A stretch of DNA of 64,000 nt, taken from contig JAXMBI010000028.1 in NCBI GenBank assembly GCA_046349955.1, positions 1 to 64,000 on the forward strand. Direction: 5' to 3'. The notes under the pieces were generated by a model. It worked only from the letters and a program-made list of their open reading frames with translations, was not told where the DNA came from and ran no database searches. The translations under genes and the position numbers were made by a program. How positions within the stretch are numbered: the stretch's first letter is position 1; each line of letters begins with the position of its first letter. Below, piece by piece: positions 57,981-64,000 of the stretch. Source of the DNA: JBGAPH01 sp046349955. GTDB lineage: Bacteria > Planctomycetota > Planctomycetia > Pirellulales > JBGAPH01.

Positions 57981-58242
57981 AGGGCAGTTCCGGCGTGTGG
58001 AGGAGTCCTGCGCCGCGCGGAATCTGGGCGGCGATATGCTGAGCGAAGACACGCAGCGCCTCGCGACGAATGGCCTTGCCCAATCGCGCGACGATTAAGC
58101 CCAGATTTTCGCGCGAGGACGCTGCGCCTTGGCCTCGACGAATGCTCAGATGACGACGACCAACGTCCCACTATAAGGATTTCGCTAGGCCTGGGCCAGC
58201 GTGTCAGGTTGCTCCTCTTACCGCTCGCACAGGAGTTCTCCC
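57981..58242 (+). ncRNA. Candidate bridge-RNA region of the IS110 element
   Basis: IS110-family elements encode a structured bridge RNA in non-coding DNA next to the transposase. This 5' region has a long stem, CGCGGAATCTGGGC (58016-58029) with GCCCAGATTTTCGCG (58099-58113), enclosing a second set of complementary segments (GCAGCGCCTCGC and GCGAGGACGCTGC; CTGAGC and GCTCAG). Guide loops were not identified. Existence of an RNA here is an inference from family and structure. Confidence 0.4.
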
Positions 58243-59532
58243 ATGACCGCCCCTCAGGAGTTTGCCGCGTTCCTGGGCATCGATTGGGCCGATGAAAAAC
58301 ATGACCTCTGTCTGTTGTCTGCCGAGGGGGGAGCTGCGCATCACAGCACCCTGGCCCAGAAGCCCGCCGCGATCGCGGCCTGGGCCGCCGAGTTGCGGCA
58401 GCGATATGGAAGCCGACCTGTGGCCGTTTGTCTCGAGCAGTCGCGGGGCGCCTTGATCGGCGCTCTGATGCAGTACGAGTTCCTGGTGCTCTTCCCGCTC
58501 AACCCCCAGCAGCTCGCGGCGTATCGTCAGGCCTTGAGTCCCAGCGGCGCCAAGGACGATCGCACGGACGCCGAACTCTTGGCCCAATTCCTGCGCGACC
58601 ATCACCGCCAACTGCGGGCCTGGCGCCCCGATGACGAAGTCACCCGCGGCCTGAGGCTCTTGACGGAACAGCGGCGACGCTGGGTGGAAGACCGCGTGGC
58701 CAGGGGAAACGAGCTGGTGCAGCGGCTCAAGGAGAGTTATCCGTTGGCCTTGGAATTCTCAGGCGCCCAGGGGCACAGCGAGCAGTTCCTGGCCCTCTTG
58801 GCAAAGTTCCCCTCGCAACGCGAGCTGCAACGTGCGTCGCCCAAGCAGCTCGCGCAGTGGTTGCCGCGGCGTCGCCGCGCGGCCGACGATCCGCCTGCCC
58901 AGGAACTCTTACGAGAGCAGATCGCAGCGATCCGCGCGGCCTTGCCGATGACCGCCGATGCGGCCCTGCTGGCCGCCGGCCGCCTGGCCGTGGTCCATCT
59001 GGTTGCCTTCTTGCGGCAGCTCAATCAGGCGATCGACGCTTGCGAACAGCAGATCGCCGAACTCGTCGCCCAGCATCCCGACGCGCCGCTGTTCGCCTCG
59101 TTCCCCGGGGCGGGCCAAGCGCTGACGCCACGCCTCATCGCCGCGTTCGGCGCCGACCGAGAGAAATTCGCCTCCGCCCAGGAGCTGCAGCAATTCAGCG
59201 GCATCGCGCCGGTCACCAAGAGCAGCGGCAAGACGCGCATCGTTCAAATGCGTTGGGCTTGCCCCAAATTCCTGCGGCAGACGTTTCACGAATACGCCGG
59301 CTGCTCCGTGAAACGATCCCGCTGGGCCAAAGCCTATCTCGCCATGCGGCGGGCCCAGGGGCATGGCTATCACGAAGCCATCCGTTCGCTGGCCTTCAAA
59401 TGGCAACGCATCATGTACCGCTGCTGGGCCAACCGCGAACACTACAACGAGGACCGCTACCTCCAACGACTCCAGGCCACCCAAGCCAAACTGCTCCAAT
59501 ACCTCGACCCCGCCCCCCCTCCAACCAATTGA
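58243..59532 (+). CDS. IS110-family DEDD transposase
   Basis: 429 residues; AGGAG at 58231-58235 precedes the ATG. N-terminal RuvC-like DEDD domain: Asp14 in FLGIDWADEKHD, Glu65 in VCLEQSRGAL, Asp106 and Asp109 in AKDDRTDAELLA. A coiled helical linker follows. The C-terminal Transposase_20 part has FASFPGAGQALTPRLIAAFG and QFSGIAPVTKSSGKTRIVQMRWACPKFLRQTFHEYA, carrying the serine region used for strand exchange. No frameshift or stop, so it may be active. Confidence 0.95.
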   Translation: MTAPQEFAAFLGIDWADEKHDLCLLSAEGGAAHHSTLAQKPAAIAAWAAELRQRYGSRPVAVCLEQSRGALIGALMQYEFLVLFPLNPQQLAAYRQALSPSGAKDDRTDAELLAQFLRDHHRQLRAWRPDDEVTRGLRLLTEQRRRWVEDRVARGNELVQRLKESYPLALEFSGAQGHSEQFLALLAKFPSQRELQRASPKQLAQWLPRRRRAADDPPAQELLREQIAAIRAALPMTADAALLAAGRLAVVHLVAFLRQLNQAIDACEQQIAELVAQHPDAPLFASFPGAGQALTPRLIAAFGADREKFASAQELQQFSGIAPVTKSSGKTRIVQMRWACPKFLRQTFHEYAGCSVKRSRWAKAYLAMRRAQGHGYHEAIRSLAFKWQRIMYRCWANREHYNEDRYLQRLQATQAKLLQYLDPAPPPTN

Positions 59533-59616
59533 CGAGAACAACTCAGATATCTGGGCTAACTTCTTGACGCCCCTCCGGGGCTGAAACGAGCTTGCGAACC
59601 GTAGACCGGCAGCATC

Positions 59617-60504
59617 TTACAGCAGCCCGTAAGCCGCCAGCGTGCTCTTTAGCTTGGTGAAGCCGGCGGCGTCGAGCGGGGTCATCGGCAGGCGGAGCTC
59701 GCCGGTGTCGCGCCCGAGGAGCTGCATCGCTCCCTTCACCGGGATCGGGTTCGTCGAGAGCCCCAGCATGTCGCGGCAGAGGGGGAAGAGCCGGGCATGC
59801 CACTTCTGGGCCGTCTTGGCGTCGCCGGCCTGAAATGCGCTGACCATGGCCAGCATGTCGGCCGGCACGATGTTGGCCACCACGCTGATCACTCCGTGCC
59901 CGCCGACGGCCAGGATGGGGAGCGTCAGGCTGTCGTCTCCGCTCAGAACGGTGAGGTTTGAGCAGGTGGCGATCTGCGAGGCCTGGTCGAGCGAGCCGGT
60001 GGCCTCCTTCACCATGGTGATGCCGGGGAGCTCGCCCAGGCGGATGATGGTGTCGGGCTCGATGTTCTTGCCGGTGCGTCCGGGGATGTTGTAGACGCAG
60101 ATCGGGATCGCCACCGCCTCGGCCAGCGCCTTGAAGTGCTGGTAGAAGCCTTCCTGGGTCGGCTTGTTGTAGTAGGGGGCCACGACGAGGGCCGCGTCGG
60201 CCCCGGCCTTCTCGGCCCAGCGCGTCAGCCGCAGGGCCTCGCTCGTGCTGTTCGACCCCGTGCCGGGCATCACCTTGATCCGCCCGCCGACGAACTCGAC
60301 GACCGACGAAATGACCCGCTCATGCTCCTCGTGCGAGAGAGTGGGAGACTCCCCCGTGGTGCCCACCGGGCACAAGCATTTGACGCCGGCCTCGATCTGA
60401 AACTCGACCTGGCGGCGCAGGGCGTCGTAGTCGACCTGGCCGTCGCGGAAGGGGGTGACGATGGCGACCGAAACGCCGGCGAAGGCAGAGCCTTTGGAGG
60501 ACAT
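59617..60504 (-). CDS. dapA: 4-hydroxy-tetrahydrodipicolinate synthase
   Basis: 295 residues; condenses pyruvate with aspartate semialdehyde in lysine/diaminopimelate synthesis. TTGES at 49-53, Tyr138 in VYNIPGRTG and Schiff-base Lys166 in MVKEATGSLDQ; VMPGTGSNST and GGHGVISVVANIVP are also present. About 50 bases downstream on the minus strand lies the right arm of the split repeat. No other lysine gene adjacent. Confidence 0.95.
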   Translation of the reverse strand: MSSKGSAFAGVSVAIVTPFRDGQVDYDALRRQVEFQIEAGVKCLCPVGTTGESPTLSHEEHERVISSVVEFVGGRIKVMPGTGSNSTSEALRLTRWAEKAGADAALVVAPYYNKPTQEGFYQHFKALAEAVAIPICVYNIPGRTGKNIEPDTIIRLGELPGITMVKEATGSLDQASQIATCSNLTVLSGDDSLTLPILAVGGHGVISVVANIVPADMLAMVSAFQAGDAKTAQKWHARLFPLCRDMLGLSTNPIPVKGAMQLLGRDTGELRLPMTPLDAAGFTKLKSTLAAYGLL

Positions 60505-60590
60505 GAGGAGCCAGGAATCTCCGAGAGGGGTTGGATTGACCCAGCATGATAGGCGACGCGCCGAGGGTGTGCAAACTGGGATCGGGCGAG

Positions 60591-60896
60591 GGTAGTGGTA
60601 CAGTTTGGCAAGAAGGCGATCCGAAGGGCCCCCCCGGATTCTCCCTAGCCCCTCCCGCCCCGTCGGCTGGTAGGATGGTAGGCATGACGAGGACCAATCT
60701 TGCCATCACGCTTACCATTGGCATCGGCGTCGTGGCCCTAAGCTGGTTCAGCAGCCACCCGTGGTTGGCCTGGGTGTGGCTAGCATGGCTCGCCGCCTGG
60801 GTCTTTCTGATGCGGCATGCAATTCGCGCTGCCTTTCGCACCAAAACAGGGTCAGGCCCGGATTCTCGTTGACGCCGGGCAAACTGTACCACTACC
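60591..60896. repeat. 16-base inverted repeat flanking a small membrane-protein gene
   Basis: GGTAGTGGTACAGTTT at 60591-60606 is exactly inverted at 60881-60896, and both are adjoined by CGGGCGAG. The pair brackets the 62-residue gene at 60684. Downstream, a box CCGGCTGCTAGGATGGGGACATGA repeats the form of CGGCTGGTAGGATGGTAGGCATGA that precedes the first gene. Confidence 0.7.
60684..60872 (+). CDS. Small membrane protein, 62 residues
   Basis: ATG 60684 (MTRTNLAITLTIGIGVVALSW) with two hydrophobic helices (to about residue 45) rich in Trp, then a basic tail (RHAIRAAFRTKTGSG). The upstream TAGGATGG box doubles as a -10-like element; no strong ribosome-binding site. No family known. It sits inside the 60591-60896 inverted repeat. 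Confidence 0.5.
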   Translation: MTRTNLAITLTIGIGVVALSWFSSHPWLAWVWLAWLAAWVFLMRHAIRAAFRTKTGSGPDSR

Positions 60897-60940
60897 CGGG
60901 CGAGAGTACTGGTGCAGCCGCCGGCTGCTAGGATGGGGAC

Positions 60941-61150
60941 ATGAAGACGCAATCCCTTCTGATCGTGTTCGCGTTTCTGCTTGGTTGCGCTATGCTCATC
61001 TTCGGAGGGTTGGGGAAACTCGGCGTCGTCCGGTCGCCCTTCGTCGCTGCCACCGGGATCGCCTGCATCGTTGGGCTGGGGCTGGCATTCGAAATGCGGC
61101 GACGGGTTGGCTTGAAAGCTGGCCCCTCCCGCCCTGGCAAGCGGCACTGA
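60941..61150 (+). CDS. Small membrane protein, 69 residues
   Basis: ATG 60941. Two helices (LLIVFAFLLGCAMLIFGGLG and FVAATGIACIVGLGLAF) and a basic C-terminus (EMRRRVGLKAGPSRPGKRH). Not homologous by eye to the preceding 62-residue protein except in layout; both follow the same upstream box. Function unknown. Confidence 0.5.
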   Translation: MKTQSLLIVFAFLLGCAMLIFGGLGKLGVVRSPFVAATGIACIVGLGLAFEMRRRVGLKAGPSRPGKRH

Positions 61151-61223
61151 AGGATCGAGGTTTCGGGGCATTGTGTGGCACGTGCTTTTCGCCCGCTCAA
61201 CCACGCCGGCCAACCCTCTCACC

Positions 61224-62045
61224 ATGAAACTCGGCCTCATCAACTCCGCCTGGGTGCAGAGCGGGCAGCCGACAACCTTTGGTCTACAGAAGACCAAGGA
61301 GTTGGGCTTCGACTGCGTCGACATCTTCACCGACCCGCTCACGCTCGACGTCCGCGAGCGGCGGTTGGTGGCCGATGAGTGTGCGCGGCTCGAGTTGCCG
61401 ATCGTGTCCCTCTGCTGCGTAGCGGTGGGGCTCATCGACTTTAACGAGAGCGTGCGGCGGTTTCACCGCGAGCGGGTGCGGGCGTTTCTCGACCTGGCCT
61501 ATGAGTATCGTGCCCGCAACGTGTTGCTGGTGCTGGGGGAATACATTTGGAACCGCGAGGTGATCGCGGCGGCCGACCAGTGGCGGTGGGGTGTCGAGGC
61601 GCTGCAGGCCTTGGGGGACCGCGCGGGGGAACTGGGGCTCGAAATCGCGCTCGAGCTCGAGCCGTTCTCGCTCTCGCTCTTGAACTCGGTCGACGCCATG
61701 CTCCGCTTCCTCGACGACGTGGGCCGACCGAGCGTGAAGGCGAACATCGACGTTTCGCACTTGGTGCTGGCCAACGAGCCGCCCGAGGCGGTGCGGCGGC
61801 TAGCCGGGCGAGCGGCCCACGTGCATCTCTCGGATTGCGATGGCCGGGTCCACGGCGATCTACCGCCGGGACGCGGGGTCGTGCCGTTCGAGCCGTATTT
61901 GCGGGAGATCAAGGCCCTGGGCATCGACGGGGCGATTTCGATCGAGCTGGAATACTCCCCCGAGCCCGAAAAGATCGTCGAGTGGGTCGCCGAAGCCTAC
62001 CGCGAGACCGACCGCCTGCTCCGTTCGGTGGGCCTGCGCGGGTAG
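61224..62045 (+). CDS. Sugar phosphate isomerase/epimerase-like TIM barrel, cytoplasmic
   Basis: 273 residues from ATG 61224 (MKLGLINSAWVQSGQ). AP-endonuclease-2/xylose-isomerase superfamily: LGFDCVDIFTDPLTLD, LPIVSLCCVAVGLIDFNES, ARNVLLVLGEYIWNREV, LGLEIALELEPFSLSLLN (metal Glu), VKANIDVSHLVLAN (Asp/His), HVHLSDCDGRVHGDLPPGRGVVPFEPYL and ISIELEYSPEPEKIV. The pattern fits D-tagatose/psicose 3-epimerase-like enzymes. It has no signal peptide, unlike the Tat homologue at 15455. Confidence 0.87.
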   Translation: MKLGLINSAWVQSGQPTTFGLQKTKELGFDCVDIFTDPLTLDVRERRLVADECARLELPIVSLCCVAVGLIDFNESVRRFHRERVRAFLDLAYEYRARNVLLVLGEYIWNREVIAAADQWRWGVEALQALGDRAGELGLEIALELEPFSLSLLNSVDAMLRFLDDVGRPSVKANIDVSHLVLANEPPEAVRRLAGRAAHVHLSDCDGRVHGDLPPGRGVVPFEPYLREIKALGIDGAISIELEYSPEPEKIVEWVAEAYRETDRLLRSVGLRG

Positions 62046-62099
62046 ACTGGCGGAGCGGTTAACCGCGGCTGAAAGGCGGCGGTTGGTTTGAAGGAAAAA

Positions 62100-62203
62100 C
62101 CCTCTCCCTGTGGGAGAGGGGAGGGTGAGGGGCGGTTGGGTAGGGGCAACGCTTGGCGTTGGTCTACCGGCCCTCACCCCGGCCCTCTCCCACGGGGAGA
62201 GGG
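62100..62203. repeat. CCCTCACCC palindromic element, copy 2
   Basis: Left part CCCTCTCCCTGTGGGAGAGGGGAGGGTGAGGGG (62100-62132) and right part CCCTCACCCCGGCCCTCTCCCACGGGGAGAGGG (62171-62203) are inverted copies of one phrase, each with an internal hairpin. Same family as 27932-28010. It ends 26 bases before the next gene's ATG. Confidence 0.82.
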
Positions 62204-62229
62204 AGAAATACCTTGGTTTAATCAAAGTG

Positions 62230-63579
62230 ATGGAATCGTCTCGAGCTGCCGGTGGCTGGCTGACCCTCGACCTGCGGTCGTTGGGGCTGTTTCGCGCGGC
62301 GCTGGGGCTCTCGCTGCTGGTGGACATCACGCGGCGGATCGCGGACGCCTTGAGCGAACTGCAAGCGACGTTGCTGGCCGCGCTCGTGCTGGCGGGGTTG
62401 ATCGTGGCCTGGGTGGCGGCGGCGCGGTTTTTCTTGGGGCACAAGAGCTCCGCCGGCGAGACGCTGTGGACCTGGCTCGCCTACCTGGTGGCCTACTACG
62501 CTTCGAGCGTCGAATCGCCGCCAGCCGACAAGGTGCTGGCGTGTTTGCTGCTCTGGTGCGTGGGGCTGCCGGTGGGCGCCCGCTTGTCGCTCGATGCGCT
62601 GGTGCGGCTGGTTCGTCCGCCTGGAGAAAGCCAGCGGCCTGAGCCGCGGCCGGCCGCGAACTACGCCCTGCTGGGGGTTGCGCTGCAGACGTCCGTAATC
62701 CTGGGCAGCTTGGCTCTTTCTGCGCTGGGCGGCGAGCCGGCTGGGGCGCCCCGCGCGTTCGGCTGGTTGTTGGCTGCGGCCGCGGTGGGGGCTTTCGCCG
62801 CGCCCTGGGCAAGTTTGCCGGGCTCGCTGCGCGCCGCGGCGGCTGCGATCGTGCTTGCTGCGCTCGCGTGGAACGTCTCGCTGCACGCCGGCGAAGCCTG
62901 GGCCTGGACGTTGCTGGCGGCAGCGCTGGCGTTCATCCCCGGCGACGTTTGGGAGCGGCTGGCCCTCTGGACGACGCCGCGCCGGCCGCTGACCTGCTAC
63001 TTCGACGACGATTGCGGCATCTGCCAGGCAGTGCGGCGTACATTGAGCATGCTCGACCGCGGCAGCAACATTGTGTTCCTCGGAAACTCCGACCCCAGCG
63101 CGTTCCGCCATGCGGTTCCGCTCGAGCTGACGGAGCGGACGATCGTTGTCTTCGACGAGCGCGGCCGCATGCTGATCGAGACGCGCGCGGTGGCCGCGCT
63201 GCTGAGTGCGCTCCCCTGGCCGTGGCGGATGGGGGCGGCGCTCGGCATCGGCGGCCTGGCCGATCTGGCCGACGTGGGCTATCGCTGGGTTGCCCGCAAC
63301 CGATTGCACATCTCGGTGTGGCTTGGTTTGGCCGCCTGCGGCGTCGGTCCGCAGCCCGAGGCCCGGGTTGCGCAGGTATCGTCGCAGCTCGGCGTTCGCC
63401 AGCGCTCGGCGACCTGGGCGGCGATATTGCTGGCCCTGATGCTGCTGCGGGCCTACAACGCGAATCTCGCTGGGTTCGCCACGCTCCGTGCGCTGCCGGA
63501 GCCCCGGCATCTGCGCGCGTTTATGCAGTTGGGGCTGTTCGACCAGGACTGGCGAAATGTGGGGCGGGGCGCCGCCTAA
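62230..63579 (+). CDS. HTTM-like membrane protein with DCC (DUF393) domain, possibly truncated
   Basis: About 449 residues from ATG 62230. It opens with the HTTM phrase LTLDLRSLGLFRAALGLSLLVDI, has about eight hydrophobic helices to residue 250, then a thioredoxin-like DCC domain starting TCYFDDDCGICQAVRRTLSMLD (Cys-x2-Cys) with LIETRAVAALLSALPWPWRM. HTTM relatives resemble vitamin-K-dependent carboxylases. It ends LGLFDQDWRNVGRGAA, where the family normally continues W-x-M-F-x-P-x-P. The stop is 24 bases from a dispersed repeat, so the C-terminus was probably lost by rearrangement or a small frameshift. Confidence 0.72.
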   Translation: MESSRAAGGWLTLDLRSLGLFRAALGLSLLVDITRRIADALSELQATLLAALVLAGLIVAWVAAARFFLGHKSSAGETLWTWLAYLVAYYASSVESPPADKVLACLLLWCVGLPVGARLSLDALVRLVRPPGESQRPEPRPAANYALLGVALQTSVILGSLALSALGGEPAGAPRAFGWLLAAAAVGAFAAPWASLPGSLRAAAAAIVLAALAWNVSLHAGEAWAWTLLAAALAFIPGDVWERLALWTTPRRPLTCYFDDDCGICQAVRRTLSMLDRGSNIVFLGNSDPSAFRHAVPLELTERTIVVFDERGRMLIETRAVAALLSALPWPWRMGAALGIGGLADLADVGYRWVARNRLHISVWLGLAACGVGPQPEARVAQVSSQLGVRQRSATWAAILLALMLLRAYNANLAGFATLRALPEPRHLRAFMQLGLFDQDWRNVGRGAA

Positions 63580-64000
63580 ACGCCGTCCCGGTCGGTGCGC
63601 CACACTAACCCGCAGCGCCAGCAAGGGACGCAAGCGCCGGTTTGGCGCGCTGGCGGCCAGAGCCGCCCGGCCCGTGGCAGGTTCCGGCGGGGTTCCAGAA
63701 TGGGGCTGGATTCGTCCCTTGCTGACGCTGCGGGTTGGTGTGGGACTCAAGCCCCCAACCCTGCTAGCACCAACCACTTCCGACCCGACTTTGGCCCTCT
63801 GATTGACGGCCCCGCCTTTCTCGCTACACTCAGCGAAGCAACTAGCTGTTGTGGCCATGAGGGCATCTACCACAACATCTAGTTGTTCGGCATATAATTA
63901 GCATGTGCCTTGTGTTCGCCCCAGACGGCAGGTAGGCCGCTCGGGGAAGAGCCTCAATTCTTCGGGCTTCGCCACCCGAAGGATGGACTGCGGTAGTGTA
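63580..64000. other. Repeat-derived and unassigned DNA at the right edge
   Basis: 63600-63680 holds the ACTAACCCGCAGCGCCAGCAAGGGACG repeat phrase shared with 46036 and 57594. From about 63700 to the edge no gene is supported. A lower-G+C stretch near 63880-63905 (CGGCATATAATTAGCATG) looks like a promoter for something beyond the window. TTCTTCGGGCTTCGCCACCCGAAGGA near 63959 can form a small hairpin. Confidence 0.5.
63839..63885. repeat. Long hairpin CAACTAGCTGTTGTGG / CCACAACATCTAGTTG
   Basis: 16-base arms at 63839-63854 and 63870-63885 with one mismatch and a 15-base loop, immediately before the ATATAATTA stretch. No T-run follows. It could be an operator, a terminator or a repeat end. Confidence 0.55.

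Larger units (their letters stand above)
57934..59565 (+). mobile_element. IS110-family insertion sequence inserted in a family C repeat
   Basis: About 1.63 kb: 309 bases of 5' non-coding DNA, one DEDD transposase gene, and 33 bases 3' of it. The ends are inferred from where the surrounding repeat stops and resumes: TTCTT at 57929-57933 on the left and TTCTT at 59561-59565 on the right flank it. As is normal for IS110, there are no terminal inverted repeats and no long target duplication. Exact ends are uncertain by several bases. Confidence 0.75.

Noticed and set aside
57558..58242. Protein-coding gene before the IS110 transposase
   Set aside because: The frame 57813-58295 crosses repeat DNA and the IS 5' region and its translation resembles no protein.
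63901..64000. Structured RNA (RNase P, SRP or riboswitch) at the right edge
   Set aside because: The small hairpin and GGGGAAGAG-like text do not match any conserved core I know.

Overview
The window is high-G+C bacterial chromosome that reads as a planctomycete, most likely of the Pirellulales type. The evidence is a DUF1549/DUF1553 (PSD1-type) cytochrome-like secreted protein, a Tat-exported sugar isomerase/epimerase, a PEP-CTERM protein, an FG-GAP/VCBS protein, small anchored proteins with an R-x-L-R-T-L-L type N-terminus, a stand-alone CoaC decarboxylase beside rpoZ-gmk-yicC, and many dispersed palindromic repeats. No rRNA, tRNA or CRISPR array was recognised.

Layout. 1-5 kb: RND efflux permease (cut by the left edge) with its membrane fusion protein, both on the minus strand. 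5-13.7 kb: ammonium transporter, small unknowns, a GT-C-like membrane protein, a lipoprotein whose C-terminus comes from a repeat, a sigma-54-type activator and a tyrosine-rich secreted protein. 14-19.4 kb: FG-GAP protein, Tat isomerase, FixJ-type regulator and a CinA-like protein that runs into a six-copy tandem repeat. 19.4-26 kb: an accessory island of visibly lower G+C with a nuclease-like protein, a C5-cytosine methyltransferase, a Vsr endonuclease and a convergent three-gene operon (GHKL ATPase plus two unrecognised proteins) joined by 8-base overlaps. 26-33 kb: GNAT and Uma2 proteins, then a housekeeping run coaC-rpoZ-gmk-yicC, secG, tpiA, aroF. 33-46 kb: sialidase, LRR-like protein, Rieske ferredoxin, purQ, CoA transferase, mutY, PSD1 protein, lipoprotein, CAP-domain protein, GNAT, hydroxyacyl-CoA dehydrogenase. 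46-64 kb: inverted-repeat elements, two paralogous small anchored proteins, PEP-CTERM protein, ychF, TraB-like protein, two glycosyltransferases, mtnA, alpha/beta hydrolase, phoD, an IS110-family element lying inside a repeat, dapA, two small membrane proteins, a second isomerase-like protein and an HTTM-DCC protein.

Two threads stand out. First, the 20-26 kb island combines a DNA methylase and Vsr with a GHKL ATPase that carries a carboxypeptidase-regulatory-like beta-sandwich and two partners I cannot assign; it is the best candidate for an undescribed modification/defence module. Second, at least six families of paired palindromes are scattered through the window. Several touch gene ends: they supply stop codons, extend or possibly truncate proteins, and one is split by the IS110 element, whose 5' non-coding region could encode a bridge RNA.

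Limits: everything comes from reading the sequence. Family names rest on motifs, start sites on plausible N-termini and ribosome-binding sites, and no database search was run.
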